Shown here: positions 10,651 through 19,493 of the stretch, piece by piece
Position numbering within the stretch: position 1 is the stretch's first letter
Layout of the letters: each line of letters begins with the position of its first letter
NCBI GenBank assembly: GCA_958405565.1
Contig: CATYEN010000008.1
Location: 11,933-75,932, forward strand
Direction: 5' to 3'
DNA from: an uncultured Collinsella sp.
GTDB lineage: Bacteria > Actinomycetota > Coriobacteriia > Coriobacteriales > Coriobacteriaceae
DNA: 64,000 nt
The notes under the pieces: model-generated
Told to the model about the DNA's origin: nothing
Seen by the model: only the letters and a program-made list of their open reading frames with translations
Databases searched by the model: none
Translations under genes and position numbers: made by a program

Positions 10651-12455
10651 AGCTCAACAACCCCACTGTCAGCGACAACAGCGAAAACGGAGCGCACAAC
10701 ATGGTCAGGCTCATTATCGATAACTGCGAGGTCGTGGTGCCCGAGCACACCACGATCCTGGACGCGGCCAAGTCCGTCGGCATCCAGATTCCCACTCTGT
10801 GTTACCTGCGCGATCTAAACGAGATCGGCGGTTGCCGCGTGTGCGTGGTCGAGGTCGAGGGCTGCGACCAGCTGGTTGCCGCCTGCAACAACTACGTGCT
10901 CGACGGTATGGTGGTCCACACTAACAGCCCCAAGGCCCGCGAGGCCCGTCGCACCAACGTGCAGCTGCTGCTGTCCCAGCACGACTCGCGCTGTACGAGC
11001 TGCGTGCGCAGCGGCAACTGCAACCTGCAGACCATCGCCAACGGCCTGGGCATCTTCTATCTGCCGTACGAGCAGCACCTGGCGCGCGAGGGCTGGGACT
11101 TCGATTTCCCCATCATCCGCGATAACGACAAGTGCATCAAATGCATGCGCTGCATCAAGGTGTGTGAGAGCGTGCAGGGCTTAGGGATTTGGGACCTGAC
11201 CAACCGCGCCACGCATACCGCCGTAGGCACCCGTGGGCGTGCGCCGATCGGCAAGACCGATTGTGTCGCGTGCGGTCAGTGCATCACGCATTGCCCGACG
11301 GGCGCCCTGCGCGAGCGCGACGATACCGAGACCGTGTTCGATGCTCTCGCCGATCCCGACAAGATCGTACTGGTGCAGATCGCGCCGGCCGTGCGTAGCG
11401 CCTGGGGCGAGGAGCTCGGCATTCCGCGCGAGGAGGCTACCGTCGAGCGCCTGGCCTGCGCGCTGCGCCGCGTGGGCTTTGAGTACGTGTTCGACACCGA
11501 CTTCTCGGCCGACCTCACCATTATGGAGGAGGGCTCCGAGCTGCTCGAGCGCCTGGGTAAGGCCGCCAAGGGCGAGGGCGACAGCCGCGGCTGGCCCATG
11601 TTCACGAGCTGCTGCCCGGGCTGGGTTCGCTTTGTGAAGGCGCGCTATCCGGAGTTTGTCGACAGCCTGTCCACGTCCAAGTCGCCGCAGCAGATGTTCG
11701 GCGCCATCGCCAAGACCTACTACGCCAAGGCGCTGGGCGTGGAGCCCGAGCGCCTGTTCGTGGTGTCCGTGATGCCGTGCACGGCCAAGAAGGCCGAGTG
11801 TGCGCTGCCGAGTATGGTGGGCGAGGGCGGTGCGCCCGACGTGGACGTTGCGCTGACGGTGCGCGAGATGGTGCGCATGATCCGCGCGAACCACGTGAGC
11901 GTGGACACGCTGGTCGAGGAGCCGCTCGATACGCCGCTGGGCTTTGGCACGGGCGCGGGTGTGATCTTTGGCGCCACGGGCGGCGTGATGGAGGCCGCCG
12001 TGCGCTCGGCATATTACCTGGTGACGGGCAAGAACCCCGACGCCGACTTCTTCACCGACGTGCGCGGTCTGGACGGCTGGAAGGAAGCCGTGGCCGATAT
12101 CGAGGGCACCAAGGTGCGTGTCGCCGTGGCACACGGGCTGGGCAATGCCGCCCGCCTGCTCGACGCGATTCGCGACGGTCGCGTGAGCTATGACTTCGTT
12201 GAGGTCATGGCGTGCCCGGGCGGCTGCGTCGGTGGCGGCGGTCAGCCCATCCACGACGGCTGCGAGCTGGCAGCCGAGCGTGGCCAGGTACTGTGGGGCC
12301 TGGATGCCGCTGCGGATATTCGCTTCTCGCACGAGAATCCCGATGTCCAGGCATGCTACCGCGAGTTCTTGGGCGAGCCGCTCTCGCCGCTGGCCGAAGA
12401 GCTGCTGCATACCGACCATCACGCCTGGTCGATGCCTAATGAGGGGACGTGCTAG
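10644..12455 (+). CDS. [FeFe] hydrogenase, M3 type, NAD(P)-linked group A
   Basis: Catalyses reversible H2 formation. FeS relay domains in order: a 2Fe-2S ferredoxin domain (CYLRDLNEIGGCRVC, near 53-67), a His-ligated cluster (HDSRCTSCVRSGNC near 112), and two 4Fe-4S motifs (CIKCMRCIKVCE near 163, CVACGQCITHCP near 208). H-cluster motifs: TSCCPGW near 322, MPCTAKKAE near 377 and MACPGGCVGGGGQP near 522. All active-site residues are present. ATG 10644 follows GGAGGGAGG; an ATG at 10701 would remove about 19 residues. No HydE, HydF or HydG maturase lies in the window. The product is 603 aa and cytoplasmic, since there is no signal peptide. Confidence 0.95.
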   Translation: MVELNNPTVSDNSENGAHNMVRLIIDNCEVVVPEHTTILDAAKSVGIQIPTLCYLRDLNEIGGCRVCVVEVEGCDQLVAACNNYVLDGMVVHTNSPKAREARRTNVQLLLSQHDSRCTSCVRSGNCNLQTIANGLGIFYLPYEQHLAREGWDFDFPIIRDNDKCIKCMRCIKVCESVQGLGIWDLTNRATHTAVGTRGRAPIGKTDCVACGQCITHCPTGALRERDDTETVFDALADPDKIVLVQIAPAVRSAWGEELGIPREEATVERLACALRRVGFEYVFDTDFSADLTIMEEGSELLERLGKAAKGEGDSRGWPMFTSCCPGWVRFVKARYPEFVDSLSTSKSPQQMFGAIAKTYYAKALGVEPERLFVVSVMPCTAKKAECALPSMVGEGGAPDVDVALTVREMVRMIRANHVSVDTLVEEPLDTPLGFGTGAGVIFGATGGVMEAAVRSAYYLVTGKNPDADFFTDVRGLDGWKEAVADIEGTKVRVAVAHGLGNAARLLDAIRDGRVSYDFVEVMACPGGCVGGGGQPIHDGCELAAERGQVLWGLDAAADIRFSHENPDVQACYREFLGEPLSPLAEELLHTDHHAWSMPNEGTC

Positions 12456-12457
12456 CG

Positions 12458-13513
12458 ATGCGCGCGTTTGATTTTGAGATGTCGCGCCGGGGGTTTGCCG
12501 CGGCGCTCGTCGCGGGCGCTCTGTCGCTTGCGCTCGCGGGCTGTGGCGGCGGGGCTGCCGGTGCCGGGTCCGCCGCGGGCTCGGCTGCCACGGACGGTGC
12601 CGGTGCTGCTGCAGAGCCGGTCGAGGTACACGTCGCCTCGCTCAAGGGACCGACCTCGATTGGCCTGGTGCAGTTTATGGACCAGGCCGCAAACGGCGAG
12701 ACGGACAACGAGTTCGACTTTGCGATCAACACTGCCGCCGACGAGATCGTTCCCAAGGTCATTCAGGGTGATATCGACATTGCCCTGGTGCCAGCCAACG
12801 TGGCGAGCGTGCTCTACAACAAGACCGAGGGTGCGCTGCAGGTCATCGACATCAACACGCTGGGCGTGCTGAATGTTGTGACGGGCGACGCGAGTGTGAC
12901 CTCGTTTGGCGATCTGGCGGGCCATACCGTCTATATGACGGGCAAGGGCACGACGCCGGAGTACGTCATGAACTACCTGCTGGAGCGCGCGGGCCTGACC
13001 GGCCAGGTGGCGCTTGAGTTTAAGAGCGAGCCCACCGAGGTGCTGTCGGCGCTGCTTGCCGATCCGTCTGCCGTGGGCGTGCTGCCCGAGCCGTTCAAGA
13101 CCGCTGCCATCGCAAAGAGCGAAGGCAAACTGTCGGCGCCGGTAAGTCTGACCGATGTGTGGGATGAGCTGGCGGGTGACACGGGCTCGCGCTTGCTGAC
13201 GGGTGTGACCGTGGTGCGCCGAGCCTTTGCCGAGGAGCATCCCGAGGCCGTGGCGGAGTTCTTGAGCTGCCATGCGGCGAGCGTTAAGGCTGTCAATGCG
13301 GCGCCGGCAGACTGGGCGCAGGCTGTGGTCGATGCCGGCATCGTGGACAACGCCAAGATCGCCGAGAAGGCGATTCCCGGGTGCATGCTCGTGTGCCAGA
13401 CGGGGAAGGATATGAAGGCGGCGCTCGGCGGGTACCTGCAGGTGCTGGCCGATGCGGATGCGAGCGCCGTGGGCGGCAAGCTCCCGGCTGACGATTTCTA
13501 CTACATGGAGTAG
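12458..13513 (+). CDS. ABC transporter solute-binding lipoprotein (NMT1/SsuA type) with Tat-like signal
   Basis: Extracellular receptor of an ABC importer. The N-terminus carries SRRGFAA, a twin-arginine motif, and a lipobox LAGC near residue 31, so it is probably a lipid-anchored Tat substrate. The mature part (SLKGPTSIGLVQFM, then QGDIDIALVPANVA) has the periplasmic fold of the nitrate/sulfonate/taurine/thiamine-precursor receptors. The ligand cannot be inferred. It begins 2 bases after the hydrogenase stop, with GAGGGGA upstream; a GTG at 12449 is possible but too close to that ribosome site. It sits directly before the permease-ATPase gene. Confidence 0.88.
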   Translation: MRAFDFEMSRRGFAAALVAGALSLALAGCGGGAAGAGSAAGSAATDGAGAAAEPVEVHVASLKGPTSIGLVQFMDQAANGETDNEFDFAINTAADEIVPKVIQGDIDIALVPANVASVLYNKTEGALQVIDINTLGVLNVVTGDASVTSFGDLAGHTVYMTGKGTTPEYVMNYLLERAGLTGQVALEFKSEPTEVLSALLADPSAVGVLPEPFKTAAIAKSEGKLSAPVSLTDVWDELAGDTGSRLLTGVTVVRRAFAEEHPEAVAEFLSCHAASVKAVNAAPADWAQAVVDAGIVDNAKIAEKAIPGCMLVCQTGKDMKAALGGYLQVLADADASAVGGKLPADDFYYME

Positions 13514-13516
13514 CCC

Positions 13517-14893
13517 GTGCGTGCGTTTGCTCGACAAATGACAGAGCGTATGAAGGCGGCGGCGGCAGCAGGTGCCGTCGCCGCCTTTTGGCTTGCCGTG
13601 TGGATGCTGGTGGCGGCGCTGGTGGCGCAGCCGCTGATCTTGCCGGGGCCGGGCGCTGTTGCCTTGGCGCTGCTGCGCCTGGTGTGCGATGGCGGTACCT
13701 GGGCGATTTTGGCGGGCTCGGGCGCGCGGATACTGGGCGGGTTGGCGCTTGCCGCGGTGTGTGGTGGCGTGCTGGCGGGAGCCTCGGTGCGGTCGCGGAC
13801 GTTTGCCCGCCTGGTGGCACCGGCGCTGTCGTTTGTAAAGGCGACGCCGGTCGCCTGCGTGGTGGTCCTGTTGCTTATCTGGCTGGGATCGGCGCGCGTG
13901 AGCATCGCGGCGGTTTTTTTGATGGCGCTGCCGGGCGTATATTTCTCACTGGTCGAGGGCTTGGCGCAGGTTGATAAGCCGCTGGAGCAGATGCTCCGCC
14001 TGCATGGCGTGCGGGGCTGGCGACTGTTTTGCGCCCACACCTGGCGTGAGGTGCTGCCGTTTGTGCTTTCGTGCGCGAAGGCGGTCATCGGCATGAGCTG
14101 GAAGGCCGGTGTAGCGGCGGAGCTCATCGGCATGGCGACGGGCACCGTGGGTGAGCGCATCTATCAGGCAAAGCTTTTGATTGAGACGGCAGATCTGCTG
14201 GCGTGGACCGTGTTGGTCGTGGCGGCATCGTGGGCATGTGAGCGCGTGCTAGTGTGGCTGCTGCGGGTTTCGGGGCCCGTGGCGTGGCGCGCGGCCGTGC
14301 GGGCGCATGGGCATGGATTGCGTGGGCGTGCGGGGGCTGCGAGCGATGGCACTTCAGCGGAGCTTGCGCTTGCCGTGGGCGATCGCGCGCCCTGGGCGCC
14401 GGCGCTGGATGGTCTGGTGCTCAACTTGCCCGCGGGTGGGCGTATCTGTGTGATGGGCGCTTCGGGCATGGGCAAGTCGACGCTGCTTTCGTTGGCAGCG
14501 GGGGAGTGCGCGCCGTGCTCGATGGTGTTTCAGGATGCACGCTTGGTCGAGTCCGCCGCGGCGCTGGATAACGTGCTAGTGTGCGCCGATGCACGCGTGG
14601 ACGCCTCGAGTGCTGCGGCCCTGTTGCGCCTGCTGGTGCCGGGGGTCGATGTACATGCTCGCGTGGCCGAGCTTTCGGGCGGGCAGCGCCGTCGCGTCGA
14701 GATCGCTCGAGCCCTGCTGTGCCCGGGCGGCGCGGTGATTCTTGACGAGCCCTTTACCGGTTTAGATACCGCTGCGCGCGACGCATGCGCCGAGGTCGTG
14801 CTCGACTTGCTCGACGGCCGTATGCTGCTGCTTGCATCGCACGATGTCGCCGACGCTCAGGCCCTCGATATCTCGGACATCATCACGCTCTAA
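13517..14893 (+). CDS. ABC importer permease fused to its ATPase
   Basis: A single polypeptide of 458 aa that joins two components which are usually separate. Residues 1 to about 255 are an SsuC/NrtB-type permease with several hydrophobic segments and the cytoplasmic loop EQMLRLHGVRGWRLF. Residues from about 290 on are a compact ATPase: Walker A GASGMGKST near 313, signature LSGGQRRRVEIARAL near 385, Walker B VILDEP near 407, H-loop ASHD. The ATPase is short (about 190 aa) because the region between Walker A and the Q-loop is reduced. GTG 13517 lies 4 bases after the receptor stop, with GGAG in the end of that gene; an ATG at 13538 is an alternative. Confidence 0.88.
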   Translation: MRAFARQMTERMKAAAAAGAVAAFWLAVWMLVAALVAQPLILPGPGAVALALLRLVCDGGTWAILAGSGARILGGLALAAVCGGVLAGASVRSRTFARLVAPALSFVKATPVACVVVLLLIWLGSARVSIAAVFLMALPGVYFSLVEGLAQVDKPLEQMLRLHGVRGWRLFCAHTWREVLPFVLSCAKAVIGMSWKAGVAAELIGMATGTVGERIYQAKLLIETADLLAWTVLVVAASWACERVLVWLLRVSGPVAWRAAVRAHGHGLRGRAGAASDGTSAELALAVGDRAPWAPALDGLVLNLPAGGRICVMGASGMGKSTLLSLAAGECAPCSMVFQDARLVESAAALDNVLVCADARVDASSAAALLRLLVPGVDVHARVAELSGGQRRRVEIARALLCPGGAVILDEPFTGLDTAARDACAEVVLDLLDGRMLLLASHDVADAQALDISDIITL

Positions 14894-14965
14894 ATACCTA
14901 CTCAGCAACAAAATGATTCGTTTTCCTCCGCCCCCATGGGGTCGGGTGTGCTATTCTATCTGCGG

Positions 14966-14994
14966 GGTAATACTTAGGAATACCAAGTAATACC
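14966..14994. promoter_or_regulatory. Three AATAC repeats at exact 10-bp spacing
   Basis: AATAC occurs at 14969, 14979 and 14989, within ggtaatacttaggaatacc and aagtaatacc. The spacing equals one DNA helix turn. A candidate -10 box, tattct, lies just before them. They sit about 115 bases upstream of the antitoxin-like gene and may be an operator for it. Confidence 0.4.
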
Positions 14995-15108
14995 AACGCC
15001 GTAGAAACAAACTCCGGATGCGGGCCAATCGGGTTGCCTTCACAGCCCGTCGCCCAGCCGCGTGGCCCGCATCTATCCGCACCACCGCCGTTTCAAAAAG
15101 GAAGCGCC

Positions 15109-15312
15109 ATGGCAGAACACATGACCCCGGTTGTCGCGAAGGTCTTGCCCGAGGAAAAGGCGGCCTTCGCGGCGGCAACCCAGCTCGTGGGCACCACGCC
15201 GTCCAACGCCATCCGCATGTTTATCGCCGCGTTCAATCGCTGCGGCACCTTCCCGTTCGACATTTCGCCCAACGGGGCTTTTGGCGCTGCGCCCGATTCT
15301 CATCAACAATGA
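15109..15312 (+). CDS. RelB/DinJ-like antitoxin, no toxin seen
   Basis: A 67-residue protein whose centre (TTPSNAIRMFIAAFNRCGTFPFDI) follows the ribbon-helix-helix consensus of RelB/DinJ antitoxins (TPSDAIRLFL...G.LPFDI). Such proteins bind DNA as dimers and repress their own operon. AAAAAGGAAG precedes ATG 15109. The toxin gene normally follows directly, but the next gene is a CPBP protease, so this may be an orphan or a simple regulator. Confidence 0.75.
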   Translation: MAEHMTPVVAKVLPEEKAAFAAATQLVGTTPSNAIRMFIAAFNRCGTFPFDISPNGAFGAAPDSHQQ

Positions 15313-15346
15313 CTGTCCCCAAGTGCCGGGTTTTGAGGAGGTTGGC

Positions 15347-16258
15347 ATGCTCAATGCGCTGGTTTGGGCGCTTGCCTGTTTTGGTGTCGTCGCTGCCGAT
15401 ATTGCCCTGAGCATTGTTTTGTTCTCCGCGCTGGACATCGTGTCGGCACTGACGGGTTTCCCGATCGACAATCTCGATATTCAATGGTTTCAGGCCGCCG
15501 CTCAGACGGCGTCGTTTTTGATGGCGCTGCTGTGGTGGCGTTATCTGTGGCCCCGCTCCTTCATGGCGCGCCGGCAAGGTGAACGCCCGCTCGGCGGGGG
15601 AGCAAATGCTGCATGGAAGCGCATCGCATGCGTTGTCGTGATCGGCCTATCCATGCAGGTGGTCATTAGCTACCTATGCGACGGCGTGCTGTCGCTGCTG
15701 CCCGAGGTTGCGGCGGACTATAGCGAGCTCGTCGAGGAAACAGGCTTGGGCGATACCAACCTTCTTGCCGTCCTGACCACGGTGCTCGGCGCTCCGTTTT
15801 GCGAGGAGCTCCTGGTGCGCGGTATCATTTTTGAGTTCTCACTGCGTGCGTTTAATCCACAGTGCCGTCCGCTCTGGAAGCGCCGACGCCGCGCGAACGC
15901 GCAAGACAGCGCCATAGTGCCCTGGGCGGCCCCGAGTACCTGGGGTGTTGCCGCGGCAATCGTGCTGCAGGCGGCAATCTTCGGTTTTATGCACATGAAC
16001 TGGGTGCAGGGCTGTTATGCAGGTGCCGCCGGCCTCATCTTTGGCTGGGTGCTCGTGACGACCGGAAAGCTCCGCTACACGATTCTGCTGCACTTTGCCT
16101 TTAACGCCGGGTCGTATCTCATGGGCCTGCTGTGGTTTGTGAACACGCCGCTCGACGTGATAATCACGGTCACCATAGCTGGCATAATCCTCGTGGAGAC
16201 GATGCGCTCACTGCGCCACGCATGCGAGACGGGCATAGCGACAGCACCGCTGCCCTAG
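15347..16258 (+). CDS. CPBP-family intramembrane protease (Abi/CAAX-like)
   Basis: Polytopic membrane protein of 303 aa with several hydrophobic segments. The family motifs are visible: EELLVR near residue 152 (EExxxR), FGFMHMNW near 212 (FxxxH) and HFAFN near 248 (HxxxN), which form the presumed active site in the membrane. Members act in CAAX processing or bacteriocin immunity; the substrate here is unknown. ATG 15347 follows GAGGAGGT. The gene begins 34 bases after the antitoxin-like gene and its stop overlaps the stop of the opposing YgiQ gene by 4 bases (CTAG). Confidence 0.85.
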   Translation: MLNALVWALACFGVVAADIALSIVLFSALDIVSALTGFPIDNLDIQWFQAAAQTASFLMALLWWRYLWPRSFMARRQGERPLGGGANAAWKRIACVVVIGLSMQVVISYLCDGVLSLLPEVAADYSELVEETGLGDTNLLAVLTTVLGAPFCEELLVRGIIFEFSLRAFNPQCRPLWKRRRRANAQDSAIVPWAAPSTWGVAAAIVLQAAIFGFMHMNWVQGCYAGAAGLIFGWVLVTTGKLRYTILLHFAFNAGSYLMGLLWFVNTPLDVIITVTIAGIILVETMRSLRHACETGIATAPLP

Positions 16259-18396
16259 TTGCGGCGTCCGCCTCCGTTGGCACCCTGACGCCCCTGAGCT
16301 GCACGGTTGCGCCCGGCAGTGTTTTGCGCGCGCGACATGCTGCCGTGCCCCTTGCTGCCCTTGGGCCCCTTGCTGCCAGCACCACCGTGGGCCTTGCCGC
16401 CCTTCTTGCCGGTGCCATGCCCACCGCCAGCAGACGTCTCGCCCGGGCGCGGCGGCACGGGGCGAATCAGGCAATGCTTGGTGTAGCCGATCAGATCGCG
16501 GCGGCCAGCCTTTTCCAGCGCCTCGCGTACCAGCTTGTAGTTCTCGGGTTTGCGATACTGGATGAGCGCGCGTTGCATGGCCTTCTCGTGCGGGTCGCGT
16601 GCCACGTAGATCGGCTGCATGGTGCGTGGGTCCACGCCGGTGTAGTACATGCAGGTCGACATGGTGGACGGGGTGGGGTAGAAGTCCTGCACCTGCTCGG
16701 GCATGTAGCCCATGTCGCGCACGGCTTCGGCAAGGTCCACAGCTTCCTTCATGGTCGAGCCGGGGTGGCTCGAGATTAGGTATGGCACCACGTACTGCTT
16801 GAGTCCGTATTCGCGGTTCAGGCGTTCAAATTTACGGCAGAACGCGTCGTAGACGGCGCGGCTCGGCTTGCCCATCACGGACAGCACCGCGTCGCTCACG
16901 TGCTCGGGCGCTACGCGTAGCTGGCCCGAGACATGGTGCTCCAGCAGCTCGCGTAAAAACTCGTCCGAGGCATCGGCCATGGTGTAGTCAAAGCGGATGC
17001 CGCTGCGGACGAAGACCTTCTTGACGCCCGGCAGCTGGCGCAGGTCGCGAAGCAGCTGCGTGTAGCCGCTCTCGTCGACCACCATGTTCTTGCACACGCT
17101 CGGCCATAGGCAGCGCTTGTTCTTGCACACGCCGTGCTTGAGCTGCTTGTCGCAGGCAGGGCGGCTAAAGTTGGCCGTCGGTCCGCCCACGTCGTTGATG
17201 TAGCCCTTAAACTCGGGATCGCGCGTGAGCAGCTCGGCCTCGCGCATGATCGAGTCGTGGCTGCGCATCTGCAACACGCGGCCCTGGTGGAAGGTGAGGG
17301 CGCAAAACGAGCACTCGCCAAAACAGCCGCGGTTGGAGCTAATGGAAAACTTGATCTCGGCAAAGGCCGGTACGCCGCCTGCCGCGTCGTAGTCGGGATG
17401 CCAATCGCGTGCGTAGGGGAGTTCGGCAACCTCGTCCATCTCGTCTGTGGTGAGTGTTGCCGACGGCGGGTTCTGCACCACATAGACGCTGTTGGGGTAG
17501 GGCTCTACCAGACGATGCCCGGTGATGGGGTCCATGTTCTGCTGCTGCACATTAAAACTGCGCGCGTAGTTGAGCTTGTCGGCGGCAAGGTCGTCCCAGC
17601 TGGGCAGTAGGTCGTAGTCGTAGACCTCGTCGAGCGAACCCGTGCGGTAGACGGTACCGTTGATGTAGGTGATCTGATCGACAGGCAGTCCGGCATCGAG
17701 CGCGTCGGCGATCTCGACGATCGCATGCTCGCCCATGCCGTAGATGAGGATGTCGGCGCCCGAGTCGAGCAGTACCGAGCGCTTGAGCTTGTCCTGCCAG
17801 TAGTCGTAGTGGGCCAGGCGGCGCAGGCTTGCCTCGATGCCGCCGATGATGATGGGAGCGTCCTTGAACGTCTGGCGGATGAGGTTGCCATAGACCGTGA
17901 CGGCTCGGTTGGGACGGCGCCCCTCCTTGCCGCCGGGGGTGTAGGCGTCGGAGTGGCGGCGGTGCTTGGTCACCGAATAGTGGTTGACCATGGAGTCCAT
18001 GTTGCCGGCGCTGACGAGAAAGCCCAGGCGAGGCTCGCCGAGCACCGTGATGCTGGCGGGGTCGGTCCAGTCGGGCTGGCAGATGATACCCACCTTGTAG
18101 CCATGCGCATCGAGCACGCGGCTGATGATGGCCATGCCAAAGCTCGGATGGTCCACGTAGGCATCGCCGCAGATGTAGACAAAGTCGCACTGGTCCCAGC
18201 CACGTGCATCCATGTCGGCGCGGCTGACGGGGAGGAACTTGTCGCGGCCCGGTCGCCAGGGGCGGGCGGGCGTCGCTTGGGAATGCTTGGTGCGGGCGAC
18301 CGTGGCCTGCGCCTTGCCGCCGCGCTTTTGCTGCTGGCCCTGTTTGCCTTGCTGTCCGCGTTGGCTGTTCTGAGCGTGCTGAGGCTTTTTTGCCAC
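16255..18396 (-). CDS. YgiQ-family radical SAM protein
   Basis: Large radical SAM enzyme of unknown substrate (YgiQ/UPF0313). The cluster motif CFGECSFCALTF (CxxxCxxC) is near residue 357, and the family core RGCFGECSFCA plus QVQDFYPTPSTMSTCMYYTG is recognisable. Both ends carry Gln/Gly/Lys-rich low-complexity stretches: about 30 residues at the N-terminus and about 80 at the C-terminus. The GTG start at 18396 is preferred because GGGAGGG lies just upstream and the product then begins AKKPQHAQ; upstream in-frame codons have no ribosome site. It is convergent with the CPBP gene. Confidence 0.92.
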   Translation of the reverse strand: MAKKPQHAQNSQRGQQGKQGQQQKRGGKAQATVARTKHSQATPARPWRPGRDKFLPVSRADMDARGWDQCDFVYICGDAYVDHPSFGMAIISRVLDAHGYKVGIICQPDWTDPASITVLGEPRLGFLVSAGNMDSMVNHYSVTKHRRHSDAYTPGGKEGRRPNRAVTVYGNLIRQTFKDAPIIIGGIEASLRRLAHYDYWQDKLKRSVLLDSGADILIYGMGEHAIVEIADALDAGLPVDQITYINGTVYRTGSLDEVYDYDLLPSWDDLAADKLNYARSFNVQQQNMDPITGHRLVEPYPNSVYVVQNPPSATLTTDEMDEVAELPYARDWHPDYDAAGGVPAFAEIKFSISSNRGCFGECSFCALTFHQGRVLQMRSHDSIMREAELLTRDPEFKGYINDVGGPTANFSRPACDKQLKHGVCKNKRCLWPSVCKNMVVDESGYTQLLRDLRQLPGVKKVFVRSGIRFDYTMADASDEFLRELLEHHVSGQLRVAPEHVSDAVLSVMGKPSRAVYDAFCRKFERLNREYGLKQYVVPYLISSHPGSTMKEAVDLAEAVRDMGYMPEQVQDFYPTPSTMSTCMYYTGVDPRTMQPIYVARDPHEKAMQRALIQYRKPENYKLVREALEKAGRRDLIGYTKHCLIRPVPPRPGETSAGGGHGTGKKGGKAHGGAGSKGPKGSKGHGSMSRAQNTAGRNRAAQGRQGANGGGRRN

Positions 18397-18434
18397 GATC
18401 CCTCCCGGTGTTTGTATGCTGCACGTAATTGTAA

Positions 18435-18467
18435 CCAGTCTTTTTGGGACGGGGCTAAAAAGACTGG
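18435..18467. repeat. Palindrome with GGGACGGGG loop
   Basis: A perfect 11-bp stem, ccagtcttttt (18435-18445) with aaaaagactgg (18457-18467), encloses gggacggggct. It lies between the divergent YgiQ and DUF1275 genes. A second hairpin with the same loop occurs at 25118-25148. Confidence 0.6.
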
Positions 18468-18664
18468 TGGAGTACATGAGCTGGCGGATTGGCGCGTCGA
18501 TGCGGGTGCCGGCGCCGCGCCCGCTGTTTGTTTCCAGACTGTGTATCTGCGCGTTGGGGAACTCGTCTCGCGCGCACGCTATATTGTCAATGGGTTACAG
18601 TATGAACGGCGGCTATATGTCCGCCAACGCACGAGGGAGTCGTCAACAAGGAGGATGCACGACG

Positions 18665-19381
18665 ATGCAGCGTGCCAAGCAGATATCGGAGTCTATTGAG
18701 CTGGGCATCATCTTGGCGCTCGCCGGTGGCTTTATGGACGTTTATTCGTACATTGGGCGCGACCATGTTTTCGCAAACGCTCAGACGGGCAACATCCTGC
18801 TCGTGGGTGTAAGCATCTCGGAGGGCAACTGGGCTCTGGCGGGACGCTATTTCTTCCCCGTGGTGTCGTTTGCCGTGGGCATTATGCTTGCCGACTTGGT
18901 TCACGAGCGGTTTGGCAGTGTGATTCACTGGCGTCAGGTGACGGTGTTCTTTGAAGCCGTCATCTTGCTGGGCGTGAGTTTTATCCCGGGCGGCGGTTAC
19001 AACCTGCTCGCCAACTGCCTCACCTCGTTTGCCTGCGGCATGCAGGTCGAGAGCTTCCGCAAGATCCACGGTCACGGCATCGCCACGACCATGTGTATCG
19101 GCAACCTCCGTAATGCCTTGCAAAACGTGGACGACTACATCATCACCCACAAGCGCGGCTTTTTGGAAAACGGCCTGCTGTACTTTGGCGTGATCTTTAC
19201 CTTTGTGTTTGGCGCCGTGCTGGGCAACTGGTGTATTGAGCGCATGGGGCTGCACTCCATTGCGGTGGCGAGCGTGCTGCTGTTTATCGCGTTTGCCATC
19301 ATGTTCATCGACCGCGAGCGCGACTTGCGTTTTCGCTGGAAGGTTGCGGCCGAGGCTTGGAAAGACGTCTGCCAAAAATAG
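18665..19381 (+). CDS. YoaK/DUF1275-family membrane protein
   Basis: A 238-residue integral membrane protein with about six hydrophobic segments. GGFMDVYSYIGRDHVFANAQTGNILL near the N-terminus is the characteristic opening of DUF1275. The function is unknown in the family. ACAAGGAGG precedes ATG 18665 at good spacing; the frame stays open upstream to 18416 but without a ribosome site. It is monocistronic and followed by a terminator. Confidence 0.88.
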   Translation: MQRAKQISESIELGIILALAGGFMDVYSYIGRDHVFANAQTGNILLVGVSISEGNWALAGRYFFPVVSFAVGIMLADLVHERFGSVIHWRQVTVFFEAVILLGVSFIPGGGYNLLANCLTSFACGMQVESFRKIHGHGIATTMCIGNLRNALQNVDDYIITHKRGFLENGLLYFGVIFTFVFGAVLGNWCIERMGLHSIAVASVLLFIAFAIMFIDRERDLRFRWKVAAEAWKDVCQK

Positions 19382-19436
19382 CGGCAGGATGTGGCAAGGG
19401 GGCAATCCCCTTGCCAGATAGATCGATAATGGGGAG

Positions 19437-19465
19437 GGGACGGTCATCTCGGCCGTCCCTTTTTT
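19437..19465 (+). terminator. Terminator after the DUF1275 gene
   Basis: The stem gggacgg (19437-19443)/ccgtccc (19453-19459) is followed by six T. A second hairpin, ggcaagggg/ccccttgcc (19393-19415), precedes it without a T run. Confidence 0.85.
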
Positions 19466-19493
19466 GTTTAGTGGTCAGGTGATGACGATACCA

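Noticed and set aside
15131..15346. Upstream extension of the CPBP protease frame
   Set aside because: It would overlap the antitoxin-like gene; the strong GAGGAGGT site fixes the start at 15347.
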